Shown in pieces: positions 43,405-51,809 of a stretch of DNA of 64,000 nt; position 1 is the stretch's first letter, and each line of letters starts with the position of its first letter. The translations under genes were made by a program, and so were the position numbers. The stretch covers positions 1 through 64,000 of the forward strand of contig PNAS01000077.1 in assembly GCA_003169695.1 (NCBI GenBank), given 5' to 3'. The notes under the pieces were generated by a model that was not told the DNA's origin, ran no database searches, and saw only the letters and a list, made by a program, of their open reading frames with translations. The DNA is from Spartobacteria bacterium. GTDB lineage: Bacteria > Verrucomicrobiota > Verrucomicrobiia > Chthoniobacterales > UBA10450.

Positions 43405-44664
43405 AAGGAAAAAAATGGACCGCAATCAAGGAGTGCGGTCGTCCCTCTATTCTTGGTTTTGCTGTTAGGCTTCACGGTCACCGCGAGGGGGCAGCAGTCG
43501 CCCACGCCGGAGCCGAAGCCTTCACCAAGCGAGCGAAGCGTGCGCATCAGCTTCTTGCCGCCGCCGCTTGACGGAACGATCAGCCTTGGCATCTACGATG
43601 CGAAAGGGAAACTCGTCCGGGTGCTGCATCGTGAGGCTGACATTAATGAATTCAACATCGGGACCGACGCGCTCTCGACGACATGGGACGGGAAAGATGA
43701 TGCGGGAGGAAACGTTCCGGTTGGGAAATACAACGCGCACGGATTCGTCGTTGGCGATCTTAAGATCGAGGGCGTGGGATTCTTCTTTAATGATTTCGTT
43801 ACGAACGACGATTCGCCGCACATCCAGCATCTCCACAGCGTGCGGCTCGAAAACAATGAACTTCGTCTCGATGCGGACCTTCTCGGCGATGGACGAGCGA
43901 CCCTTGTTTGCGACTCAAAACAAGGCGAGTTTCTTCGAAAACTCCCTGAGGAAGTCGTGATTCACTGCGACGACATGCCACCACCGCCGAATGTTGCCGA
44001 GGTACTCGATTGCGCCGGCGGCATCAACAGCACTGTTTGGTTGATTGATAATCTCGAGGGCGCCCGGCGTGAGATAAAACAACTCTCCAAGAGCCACGAA
44101 CTACTGCGGCGAATGTCAATCGCGGAAAGCGAGCCGCAACCTCAATCCATTGCCGCCTCCACCACCGAAGATCGAATCTTCCTCGTGGAAGGATCCCCTA
44201 CTTCGCCTGTAAATCGCCTTCGCGCACTAAGCCTGGCCGGATCGAAAACGGATGGTGCGAATGGCGCGGTTTCCGATTGGAAAACCGATTTTGAAAAAAA
44301 GATCACCGAGCATCGGTACTTCTCGATCGAAAACGGAAAACCGATTCCCACCAATCCAAAAAACAAGACTCCGCCGGAAAAACTTTCGATGAAGTTGCAG
44401 TCAAATCCCCTCCTCGCGGATGCACGAGTGACCGTGGAGCTCGCCGTTGGTTTTGATGAAGATGGCAGTTTCTTGAAGGCGAGCGACGGATTGCCACTCT
44501 GCAGCATTAGCGAAACGCCGGGAGTCATGCGCGGCCTTCTGGCGGCCCATGGCTCAAGCGCGCTCGATGTTTTCCAAGACGACGGCGCGGTGGTTGAGCA
44601 ATTCCGAGTGACCGGCGTGGATCAAATGATGAGTTTTGATTGCGGAGGTTTTGAATTGAAATGA
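43399..44664 (+). CDS. secreted protein with FlgD-like Ig domain, function unknown
   Basis: 421 residues from the ATG at 43399 (MTKEKNGPQSRSAVVPLFLVLLLGFTVTARG), a good signal peptide; the track start lies further upstream in the repeat. Residues about 50-130 resemble a FlgD-type immunoglobulin fold (GTISLGIYDAKGKLVRVLHREA...STTWDGKDDAGGNVPVGKYNAHG). The remainder (LLADARVTVELAVGFDEDGSFLKASDGLPL) has beta-propeller-like or lipoprotein-like features without a family I can name. The start codon lies inside the repeat, so the present 5' end may be secondary. Periplasmic or outer-surface location is inferred. Confidence 0.75.
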   Translation: MTKEKNGPQSRSAVVPLFLVLLLGFTVTARGQQSPTPEPKPSPSERSVRISFLPPPLDGTISLGIYDAKGKLVRVLHREADINEFNIGTDALSTTWDGKDDAGGNVPVGKYNAHGFVVGDLKIEGVGFFFNDFVTNDDSPHIQHLHSVRLENNELRLDADLLGDGRATLVCDSKQGEFLRKLPEEVVIHCDDMPPPPNVAEVLDCAGGINSTVWLIDNLEGARREIKQLSKSHELLRRMSIAESEPQPQSIAASTTEDRIFLVEGSPTSPVNRLRALSLAGSKTDGANGAVSDWKTDFEKKITEHRYFSIENGKPIPTNPKNKTPPEKLSMKLQSNPLLADARVTVELAVGFDEDGSFLKASDGLPLCSISETPGVMRGLLAAHGSSALDVFQDDGAVVEQFRVTGVDQMMSFDCGGFELK

Positions 44665-44691
44665 AACCCGCCCTTCGCTGAGATCCGCCAG

Positions 44692-45255
44692 ATGCCGCGC
44701 GACATCGTTTACTTCGACCTCGAGACCCAGCGGACGGCGAATGACGCGGGAGGATGGACGCGCAAGGGCGACATGCGCATGTCGGTCGGAGTTATCTTCA
44801 GCACCGCCACCGGTCGCTACGAAGTCTTCAGTGAGGCGCAGGTAAATCGACTGATCGAGCGACTGCGTCGGGCCGATCTCGTCATCGGTTTCAATGTGCT
44901 CAACTTCGATTACCAGGTGTTGATGGGCTACACGATCCTCGACCTCGTCGCCGAACTTCAGACCGCCGACCTGATGATAGATATGGAGAAACGACTGGGC
45001 CACCGACTCGGTCTCGACGCCATCGCGCACGCGACTCTGGGCATCCAGAAAACTGCCGCTGGGCTCGATGCGATTCGCTGGTGGCGCGAAGGCCGCGTGC
45101 TCGAGATCGCGGAGTATTGCTGCTTCGACGTGAAGGTGACACGACTCGTGCATGAACACGGTTGCCGGCATAAGGAACTATTCTTTCACGATCGTTTCGC
45201 GCAGCGGCAACGCGTCGAAATCGATTGGGCGCACCTCGATGATTTCGCGCTCTAG
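44692..45255 (+). CDS. ribonuclease H-like (DEDD-type) exonuclease
   Basis: 187 residues. Exo I is IVYFDLETQRTAND (DxE), Exo II is LVIGFNVLNFDYQVL (Asp), and the C-terminal IAEYCCFDVKVTRLVHEHG supplies the fourth acidic residue, matching the YprB-like RNase H-fold family (PF13482 type). GLDAIAHATLG is the conserved segment before motif III. It should be a 3'-5' nuclease domain. Relatives often lie next to or fused with a DEAD-box helicase; here it stands alone, 28 nt after the secreted-protein gene. Confidence 0.85.
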   Translation: MPRDIVYFDLETQRTANDAGGWTRKGDMRMSVGVIFSTATGRYEVFSEAQVNRLIERLRRADLVIGFNVLNFDYQVLMGYTILDLVAELQTADLMIDMEKRLGHRLGLDAIAHATLGIQKTAAGLDAIRWWREGRVLEIAEYCCFDVKVTRLVHEHGCRHKELFFHDRFAQRQRVEIDWAHLDDFAL

Positions 45256-45334
45256 CGCTTGACGGCACGGTGCCTGAGCGCCGCGGCCACGGTTATAGCC
45301 GCTCCACTCCATCGGGGCGTTGGGGTGTGTTCAC

Positions 45335-45430
45335 GGCAACAGAGTGATAGATTTCGACCAGCGCGACTCCGATCGAGCCGCCGGCGCCACGAACGATTAC
45401 CGTGTAATTTCCTCGAGAGAGTGCCGACCA
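45335..45430 (-). pseudogene. relic of the secreted C-terminal module
   Basis: The minus strand reads LSRGNYTVIVRGAGGSIGVALVEIY, matching [25 protein letters not shown] at the end of paralogue B. The module ends normally (VEIYHS) but the frame runs on about 16 residues and the upstream part is gone. The remaining DNA between the nuclease gene (45255) and lpxC (45572) shows no gene. This is a second relic, 28 kb from the first. Confidence 0.75.
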
Positions 45431-45571
45431 AGGCCCGCAGAAAAAGCCAGAATGGAAAAGGTAACGGTGCCGTTATGTCGGTGCGCGCATGATTAAGACC
45501 CCGAGCTTCTTTCGAGTCCTGCGAGAGTGCGCACTGGTCACCACCCGTAATCTTTGTTAGTTAAGCCCTTT

Positions 45572-46891
45572 ATGTCCTCCGAGCCCCAGCAAACTCTCGC
45601 CCGAAGCGCGAGCGTCAGCGGCACATCGTTGCACACCGGTGAAAAGGTCACACTGAAATTGCAGCCGGCGCCGGTCGATTTCGGCCTCAAATTCAGGCGC
45701 AAGGATCTCCAGGACGAACCGACGATCGATGCGACGATTGCGAACCTGAAAACGGTCGAGCGCGCGACCACGATTGGTGAAGGATCGATACGCGTGCACA
45801 CCATCGAGCACGTACTCTCTTCGCTCTCTGCGATGGGCGTCGATAACGCGATCGTCGAAATGGACGCGAACGAACCACCGATCGGCGATGGCAGCGCGCG
45901 GCCTTATGTCGAGCTGATCAAGAAAGCCGGAATCGTCGCGCAGGAAACGCCCCGCCGGATTTTCGACGTCCGTGAACCGATTCATGTGGAGACGAAAAAT
46001 GGCTCGCTCCTGGTGCTTTTGCCGGATCCAAAATTCCGGATCTCGTGCACGCAGGCTGGCCCGGGCGGCCAATTCACCCAATTTCTCTCCACGGAAATCA
46101 CCCCCGCAATTTACGAGCGCGAGATCGCACCGGCCCGGACGTTTGTTTACTACGAAGACGTCCAGTCGCTCATGGAAAAAAATCTCATCAAAGGCGGCAG
46201 CCTTGAGAACGCAATCGTCGTGCGCGGCGAAGCGGTCTTAAGCAAGGAGCCGTTACGGTTTCCCGACGAATTCGTCCGTCACAAGATCGTCGATATTATC
46301 GGCGACCTCGCGCTTTTCGGACAACGGATTCGCGGCCATGTCATCGCGGTCAAACCGGGCCATGGCGCAAATGCCGAACTGGTACGGGCGCTTGCGCGGG
46401 AATTTGTGCGCACGACGCCCCCCCTTCAACCGCACACTTTCCCGGCGGGCGAAGGCGGCCTTGATATCAATCAAGTGATGGAGCTATTGCCGCATCGCTA
46501 TCCGTTCCTGATGGTGGATCGGGTCCTCAAGTTCGAGGGAGAGACGAAATGCATCGGCGTGAAATCAGTCACCATCAACGAACCCTTTTTCGCCGGCCAT
46601 TTCCCAGGCCACCCGGTCATGCCCGGCGTTCTGCAGGTCGAAGCAATGGCTCAGGTAGCCAGCATCCTGATGCTGAAACTCACGAAGAGCGGCGGCGGGC
46701 GGCTCGGTTATTTCGTGAGCGCAGACGAAGTAAAATTCCGAAAACCGGTCTTTCCCGGCGACACGCTCTTCATCTCGGCGGAGTTGACCAAAACGCGCGG
46801 GAAACAATTGGCGAAATTGAAGTGTAGCTGCGCGGTCAATGACGCTGTCGTCTCCGAATGCGAGTTGATGTTGAGGCTTATGGATCAATGA
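45572..46891 (+). CDS. lpxC-fabZ: LpxC-FabZ fusion: UDP-acyl-GlcNAc deacetylase and 3-hydroxyacyl-ACP dehydratase
   Basis: 439 residues from the ATG at 45572. Residues 1-285 are LpxC: zinc ligands His80 (RVHTIEHVL), His237 and Asp241 ([10 protein letters not shown]), and His264 (KPGHGAN). Residues 296-439 are Fab[15 protein letters not shown] and the hot-dog active site [26 protein letters not shown] with His343. The first domain performs the committed step of lipid A synthesis; the second dehydrates 3-hydroxyacyl-ACP, competing for the same precursor pool. The fusion is known from Bacteroidetes and Verrucomicrobia-related groups. lpxA overlaps its stop. Confidence 0.96.
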   Translation: MSSEPQQTLARSASVSGTSLHTGEKVTLKLQPAPVDFGLKFRRKDLQDEPTIDATIANLKTVERATTIGEGSIRVHTIEHVLSSLSAMGVDNAIVEMDANEPPIGDGSARPYVELIKKAGIVAQETPRRIFDVREPIHVETKNGSLLVLLPDPKFRISCTQAGPGGQFTQFLSTEITPAIYEREIAPARTFVYYEDVQSLMEKNLIKGGSLENAIVVRGEAVLSKEPLRFPDEFVRHKIVDIIGDLALFGQRIRGHVIAVKPGHGANAELVRALAREFVRTTPPLQPHTFPAGEGGLDINQVMELLPHRYPFLMVDRVLKFEGETKCIGVKSVTINEPFFAGHFPGHPVMPGVLQVEAMAQVASILMLKLTKSGGGRLGYFVSADEVKFRKPVFPGDTLFISAELTKTRGKQLAKLKCSCAVNDAVVSECELMLRLMDQ

Positions 46892-47667
46892 GCGAAGTGC
46901 AGATCCACCCGACCGCCATCGTGGATGCGCAGGCGGAAATCGGCGCCGGCACAATCATCGGGCCTTATTGCATCGTCGCGGCAGGAGTCGTCCTTGGCCA
47001 TGATTCCTGGCTGCAACATCATGTCACGCTTTGTGGGCCGATGACGGCTGGCGCGCGGAATAAATTTCACGCCTATTGCTCGATCGGCCAGCAGACACAA
47101 GATCTGAAGTATCAGGGCGAGCCAACTTATCTTGAAATCGGCGACGAGAATTCGTTCCGGGAATTCGTGACCGTCAACCGCAGCACGACCAGCGCGGGCA
47201 AGACGCGCATCGGCAACTGCGGAAATTTTCTCGCTTACAGCCACATCGGCCACGATTGCGCGGTTGGCGATGCAGTCGTTTTTTCCAACAACGGAACACT
47301 CGCCGGGCACGTTCAAATTGGGGACCACGCGATTATGGGCGGCCTGACCGCTGTCCATCAGTTTTGCCGGATTGGCCGCTATGCGATCACAGGCGGCTGC
47401 TCAAAAATCGTGCAGGACATTCCGCCCTTCATGATCGCGGATGGCAATCCAGCCAAAGTGCGCGGCATCAATCTCGTTGGCCTGGAGCGCAGTGGATTTC
47501 TGCCTGAAAGCGTCAAGTGGATTAAAGAGGCGTTTCGCTTGATCTATCGCTCCAAGTACAACACTCGCCAGGCGATCGAAGCGATCCGGAACGAACTTCC
47601 TTCGCGCGTGGAAATCAATCAGATCGTCGAGTTTATCGAACAAAGCGAGCGCGGCATCATTCGTTAG
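46888..47667 (+). CDS. lpxA: acyl-ACP--UDP-N-acetylglucosamine O-acyltransferase
   Basis: 259 residues from the ATG at 46888, overlapping the lpxC-fabZ stop by 4 nt; the track start is inside that gene. The left-handed beta-helix hexapeptides are clear (IHPTAIVDAQAEIGAGTIIGPYCIV, LAYSHIGHDCAVGDAVVFSNNGTLAGHVQIGD). GHDCAVGD carries the catalytic-region His, and GLTAVHQFCRIGRYAITGGCSKIVQDIPPF is specific to LpxA. The C-terminal helical part is present. It adds the first acyl chain of lipid A. Together with the fusion upstream it shows a lipopolysaccharide-making cell. Confidence 0.97.
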   Translation: MSEVQIHPTAIVDAQAEIGAGTIIGPYCIVAAGVVLGHDSWLQHHVTLCGPMTAGARNKFHAYCSIGQQTQDLKYQGEPTYLEIGDENSFREFVTVNRSTTSAGKTRIGNCGNFLAYSHIGHDCAVGDAVVFSNNGTLAGHVQIGDHAIMGGLTAVHQFCRIGRYAITGGCSKIVQDIPPFMIADGNPAKVRGINLVGLERSGFLPESVKWIKEAFRLIYRSKYNTRQAIEAIRNELPSRVEINQIVEFIEQSERGIIR

Positions 47668-47719
47668 GCTGAGCAGCGTTATCATGTGCGCAAGCTTCGC
47701 GGGCGCGCGGCGCTTTATT

Positions 47720-48553
47720 CTAGAGCTTCAATTTCAGCCCGTCATAGGCGATTCCAACGCCGGGCGGAAGGTCCGCTTCGCTGGACTGTGGCAGCTCGTG
47801 ACAAACATGGGTGAATAACGTCTGCGACGGCCGCACCTTCGACGCAACTTCCAACGCCTGGCTCACGCTGAGATGGGTCGGATGCGGTTTGCGGCGCAAC
47901 GCATCGATGATCAGGACTTTTACCTGCGCGATCTCGCGCACGATATCGTCTGGCACTGCGCTGCAATCGCTCAAGTAAGCGACAAGTTTTTCGCCCCCGC
48001 GTGAAAACAAGTATCCGTTAACCGTCGATTTGCCGTGCGGAACCGGCAACGGCGTAAGCAAGGTATTCCCGAGTTGAAATGGACCGTCGACGATATGAGG
48101 CACGGGCACCAGATATCCGGGGAATCGATTGAGGCCGTTGAAAGCGAATTCATAAACGCGTTCGAGATCGCGCATCGTTTCCGCGGAGGCGTAGACCGGT
48201 ATTGATCCCAAGTCGTGCGAATAACGCCGGAGATCGTCGAATCCCATGATGTGATCGGTATGGGAGTGCGTAAAGACAACCGCATCGAGACGCCGGATAT
48301 TTTCGCGCAACGCCTGTGTGCGAAAATCGGTCCCGGTATCCACGACCCAGGCGCACTCTGAAGTTTCGACGTAGATCGAGGAGCGCAACCGCTGATCGCG
48401 CGGATCACTTGAATGGCAGACCTCGCAATCACAACCAATCATCGGCACGCCCTGCGAAGTGCCGGTCCCGAGGAAGGTGAGGCAAAGTTGAGGGTTGAGA
48501 ATTGAGAGTTGAGAGTTCAAAACTTGAAGCGGTCGCGATCTCTTGTCTCTCAA
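47720..48553 (-). CDS. metallo-beta-lactamase-fold hydrolase (PhnP-like)
   Basis: About 277 residues if the TTG at 48553 is used. The conserved protein begins at LCLTFLGTGTSQGVPMIGC, with metal motifs THSHTDH, SDCSAVPDD and a late His (FTHVCHEL). CDCEVCHSSDPRDQRLRSS resembles the cysteine pair of PhnP-type phosphodiesterases. It is probably a cyclic phosphodiesterase or related hydrolase. No ATG precedes the conserved part; the only in-frame starts are TTGs inside the palindromic repeat (48553 or 48520). The first 23 residues are therefore repeat-encoded or untranslated. It is divergent from recN. Confidence 0.8.
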   Translation of the reverse strand: MRDKRSRPLQVLNSQLSILNPQLCLTFLGTGTSQGVPMIGCDCEVCHSSDPRDQRLRSSIYVETSECAWVVDTGTDFRTQALRENIRRLDAVVFTHSHTDHIMGFDDLRRYSHDLGSIPVYASAETMRDLERVYEFAFNGLNRFPGYLVPVPHIVDGPFQLGNTLLTPLPVPHGKSTVNGYLFSRGGEKLVAYLSDCSAVPDDIVREIAQVKVLIIDALRRKPHPTHLSVSQALEVASKVRPSQTLFTHVCHELPQSSEADLPPGVGIAYDGLKLKL

Positions 48554-48575
48554 CCCTCAACGCTCAACTCTCAAC
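48487..48575. repeat. GTTGAG-type inverted repeat in the MBL/recN divergent gap
   Basis: Arms 48487-48515 (GTTGAGGGTTGAGAATTGAG...) and 48547-48575 (...CTCAACTCTCAAC) pair at 25 of 29 positions; each is a run of seven-nt GTTGAGR-like units. The right arm ends 7 nt before the recN ATG. The left side overlaps the only possible starts of the divergent hydrolase gene. Confidence 0.75.
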
Positions 48576-48582
48576 TTCTTCC

Positions 48583-50247
48583 ATGCCCGCCGTTCTGACC
48601 CTGCTGCGAATTAGGAATCTGGCGCTCGTCGAGGATTTGGAATGGCAGCTAGGACCGGGATTCACCGCCATTACCGGGGAGACAGGCGCGGGTAAATCAA
48701 TCATCATCGGTGCGCTGCAATTGCTGCTCGGCGAACGAACCGACAAATCCTTGATCCGCACCGGTGCCGATGTCTGCGCCGTCGAAGCAGTGTTTGCAGG
48801 GGCCAAGCTGGAAAGACTGAATCGTCAGCTGAGCGATGCGGGTATCGAGCCGTGCGAGGGCGAACTGATTGTTAAACGCAGTTTTTCGGCGACAGGCGCA
48901 AACCGCCAGTTCATCAACGGTTCACCTGCCACGCTCGCTGTGCTGAAAAATCTCGGGGACGAGCTGGTCGATTTGCATGGACCGCACGATCATCAATCGC
49001 TCCTTTCGCCGGACCGACAGCTCGCGTTGCTCGATGGATTTGCGCACGCGGAGGAGACAGCGCGGGAATTCGAGCAGCGCTATCGGAAGTTGCAAACGTT
49101 GGGAGCCGAACAGGCGGCGCTGAGCACGGCGGAATCTGCACGCGAACAGGAAATCGATCTGCTTCGTCACCAGGTGAGCGAAATCGCGAACGCGAAGTTA
49201 TCGGTGGCGGAGGAGGAAGAGATCGCCGTCCGCTACAAGCTCGCGGCCAACAGCAAGCGTTTGGTCGAGCTGGCGGGAACGATCACGCGCCGCCTTTCGG
49301 AAGCGGATGATTCCATTTTGCCGCAACTGGCCGAGACCCAGCGCCTGCTTCGAGAGCTGGAAAAAATCGACCCATCACAGGGAATCTTGGCCGAGGCGCA
49401 TGCTGCCAGCGTCGTCGAACTTTCTGAAATTTCGCGTTCGGTCAACCATTACGCCGACCAGCTCGATCTTGACCCGGAACAGCTCGCTACCCTTGAGGAG
49501 CGCGTTTCGCTCTTCGAAACATTGAAACGCAAATACGGCGGTTCGATCGTGGAAGTGGTTGCTTTTGGCGAACACGCTGCGGAGCGATTGCGCAAAATCG
49601 AAGGGCGCGACGAGGAACTCGAACGTTTGACCAGGGAGATCGAAAGGGCGCGCACCGAAGTCGAACGGACCGGGCAACTCCTGCAGAAACTGCGAGCCAA
49701 AGCGGCGCCAAGACTTTCTGAAAACATCCGCTCCAACCTGCGCGACCTTGGTTTTCGACAATCCGAATTCGAAGCGAAACTGACCACGCTCGACGAAGCC
49801 CGTGCGACCGGCTTCGACGCGATCGAGTTGCTTTTTTCTCCGAACCCGGGCGAGCCCTTGAAGCCGCTGCGCACGATCGCTTCGAGTGGCGAAATCTCAC
49901 GGCTGATGCTCGCGATCAAATCGTCGCTTGCCGAGCAGGATGCAATTCCGCTGCTCGTCTTCGACGAGATCGATGCAAACGTTGGTGGGGAAATTGCGAA
50001 TGCCGTCGGCGCCAAAATGAGAAAACTAGCCGGCGACCACCAAGTGCTCTGCATTACGCACTTGCCGCAAGTGGCCGCGGCTGCGGCAACGCATTTTGTT
50101 GTCACCAAGGAGGTGACGCACGGTCGAACACATTCCCGACTAAGCGAAGTCGCCGGCAAAGCCCGAAACGAAGAGATCGCGCGCATGCTCGGGGGAAAAA
50201 CAGAGTCCGCGTTGCGACATGCCGCGACTTTGTTGAAGGAGATGTAG
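48583..50247 (+). CDS. recN: DNA repair protein RecN
   Basis: 554 residues from the ATG at 48583 (MPAVLTLLRIRNLALVEDLEW); the track start 27 codons upstream is repeat-encoded. Walker A is GETGAGKSI; the SMC-like coiled-coil arms occupy the middle (about 150-420). The C-terminal ATPase half has the signature SSGEISRLMLAIK, Walker B LLVFDEIDANVGG and the switch CITHLPQVAAAA. It is a cohesin-like repair ATPase acting at double-strand breaks. Its stop codon is part of the GTAG end of a palindromic repeat. Confidence 0.97.
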   Translation: MPAVLTLLRIRNLALVEDLEWQLGPGFTAITGETGAGKSIIIGALQLLLGERTDKSLIRTGADVCAVEAVFAGAKLERLNRQLSDAGIEPCEGELIVKRSFSATGANRQFINGSPATLAVLKNLGDELVDLHGPHDHQSLLSPDRQLALLDGFAHAEETAREFEQRYRKLQTLGAEQAALSTAESAREQEIDLLRHQVSEIANAKLSVAEEEEIAVRYKLAANSKRLVELAGTITRRLSEADDSILPQLAETQRLLRELEKIDPSQGILAEAHAASVVELSEISRSVNHYADQLDLDPEQLATLEERVSLFETLKRKYGGSIVEVVAFGEHAAERLRKIEGRDEELERLTREIERARTEVERTGQLLQKLRAKAAPRLSENIRSNLRDLGFRQSEFEAKLTTLDEARATGFDAIELLFSPNPGEPLKPLRTIASSGEISRLMLAIKSSLAEQDAIPLLVFDEIDANVGGEIANAVGAKMRKLAGDHQVLCITHLPQVAAAAATHFVVTKEVTHGRTHSRLSEVAGKARNEEIARMLGGKTESALRHAATLLKEM

Positions 50248-50308
50248 CAGCGCTCGCCGCGGCGAGCGCCGAAGGCCAAGAACAGGCGCTTGGCACAAGC
50301 GCCCCTAC
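50244..50308. repeat. double palindrome beginning at the recN stop codon
   Basis: GCGCTCGCCG-CGGCGAGCGC (50250-50269) is a perfect 20-bp palindrome. AGGCGCTTG-GCA-CAAGCGCC (50284-50303) is a second hairpin and a reverse copy of 10472-10496. The whole begins GTAG (the TAG is the recN stop) and ends CTAC. In layout it parallels the infB repeat. Confidence 0.7.
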
Positions 50309-50323
50309 ATTTTATAAACCGTT

Positions 50324-51709
50324 GTGCTGAACTACATCTGGCTCGCGCTCGTTGTTCTGGCGGTTGCGATCGGCGGCTGGAACGATCGGCTGAATGAGGT
50401 GACCGCAGGCGCTTTCGATGGCGCAGGAACCGCGGTGACGATCGCGCTCGGCTTGATCGGAGTGATGGCGCTTTGGTTGGGCGTGATGCGTTTGGCAGAG
50501 CGCGCGGGCCTGGTGCAACGCATCGCGGCCGGCTTGCGCCCGATCATGCGACGCCTTTTTCCCGATGTGCCGCCCGAGCATCCGGCGATGGGTTCGATGC
50601 TCATGAACATGGCGGCGAACATGCTCGGGCTTGGGAACGCCGCGACTCCGCTCGGATTGCGCGCGATGCGGGATCTTGAGACGCTTAATCCGCGACCCGG
50701 CGTAGCGTCGAACGCAATGTGCACGTTTCTCGCGATCAATACGGCGTCGGTGCAATTGATTCCGGCGACCGCCATTGCGCTTCTCGCGGCGGCAGGGTCG
50801 ATGCGCCCGACCGCGATCGTCGGGACCGCGCTGCTCGCGACATTGTGCGCGGCGACGGTCGCGATCACGTCGGCAAAGATCCTGGAGAAGCTGCCCTTCT
50901 TTCGCTTGCGTGAAACGCGCGTCCAGGGGGGCGAAGTTCCTGCCGGGCGGGCGCGTCAGCCAGGCGGCTCGGCAGGAGTCTCGCCCTCCCCCCAAGCTCC
51001 AGTCGCGGCCAGCGACATTTTCAAAATGGAAGAGCTGGCTCCAATAGCCAGGCCGGGCACCTGGGCCTCCGCGGTTCTTGTCCTCTTGGGGTTCTTTTTC
51101 ATCGCGCTTTTCGCGCGCATGGTATTTCCGGGGTTGTTCAACCTGCCAGCCAACCCAAACGCGGCGACGCAGAGCGCTTTCGTGCGTAGCGTGAACGCGC
51201 TCTCCATTCTCGCGATACCGTTTCTCCTCAGCTTTTTTCCGGTCTATGCCGCAACGCGCGGAATAAAGGTTTTTGAGGAATTCGTCGAGGGCGCAAAGGA
51301 GAGCTTCGGCGTCATCCTGAAAATTATTCCGTTCCTCGTCACGATGCTCGTGGCGATCAGCATGTTCAAGGGTGCCGGTGGGATCGATCTTCTCGCGCGC
51401 GTGCTGACGCCCGTGCTGGCGCCGCTTCATTTTCCGACTGATTTGCTTCCGCTCGCTCTCATGCGGCCACTCAGCGGAAGCGCCACGCTCGCGATCCTGG
51501 CCGATATCATCCATCGCCTCGGCCCGGATAATATTGTGAGCCTGATGGCCGCGACGATCTACGGGAGCACCGAAACGACCTTTTACGTGGCAGCGGTTTA
51601 CTTCGGATCGGTCGGAGTGAAACAAACCCGCCACGCGATTCCCGCTGGATTGTTAGGCGATCTGGCCGGGGTCATCGCTTCGGTCATCGTCTGCCGCGCG
51701 GTTTTTTAG
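50324..51709 (+). CDS. SpmA-SpmB fusion (nucleoside-recognition/Gate-domain membrane protein)
   Basis: 461 residues from a GTG. The N-terminal half is SpmA-like (LNYIWLALVVLAVAIG, MLMNMAANMLGLGNAATPLGLRAM, ASNAMCTFLAINTASVQLIPA); the C-terminal half is SpmB-like (GAKESFGVILKIIPFLVTMLVAISMF, LMRPLSGSATLAILADI, YGSTETTFYVAAVYFG). About ten membrane helices are predicted. In Bacillus the two are separate spore-maturation proteins; fused forms occur in Gram-negatives that do not sporulate. Transport or envelope roles have been suggested, none proven. It lies downstream of recN beyond the palindromes. Confidence 0.88.
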   Translation: MLNYIWLALVVLAVAIGGWNDRLNEVTAGAFDGAGTAVTIALGLIGVMALWLGVMRLAERAGLVQRIAAGLRPIMRRLFPDVPPEHPAMGSMLMNMAANMLGLGNAATPLGLRAMRDLETLNPRPGVASNAMCTFLAINTASVQLIPATAIALLAAAGSMRPTAIVGTALLATLCAATVAITSAKILEKLPFFRLRETRVQGGEVPAGRARQPGGSAGVSPSPQAPVAASDIFKMEELAPIARPGTWASAVLVLLGFFFIALFARMVFPGLFNLPANPNAATQSAFVRSVNALSILAIPFLLSFFPVYAATRGIKVFEEFVEGAKESFGVILKIIPFLVTMLVAISMFKGAGGIDLLARVLTPVLAPLHFPTDLLPLALMRPLSGSATLAILADIIHRLGPDNIVSLMAATIYGSTETTFYVAAVYFGSVGVKQTRHAIPAGLLGDLAGVIASVIVCRAVF

Positions 51710-51809
51710 GGTTTCATCTTCGATCAGGACAGGAAAGGGAAGGGCGAAGGATTCTCACAATTTTTACCTCGCCAGTGGCCCGGGGGATTCTCTATCGTCC
51801 GCCTTTCAC

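Noticed and set aside
50312-51634. 440-residue minus-strand ORF
   Set aside because: Antisense to the SpmA-SpmB gene; Arg/His-rich composition typical of a shadow frame.
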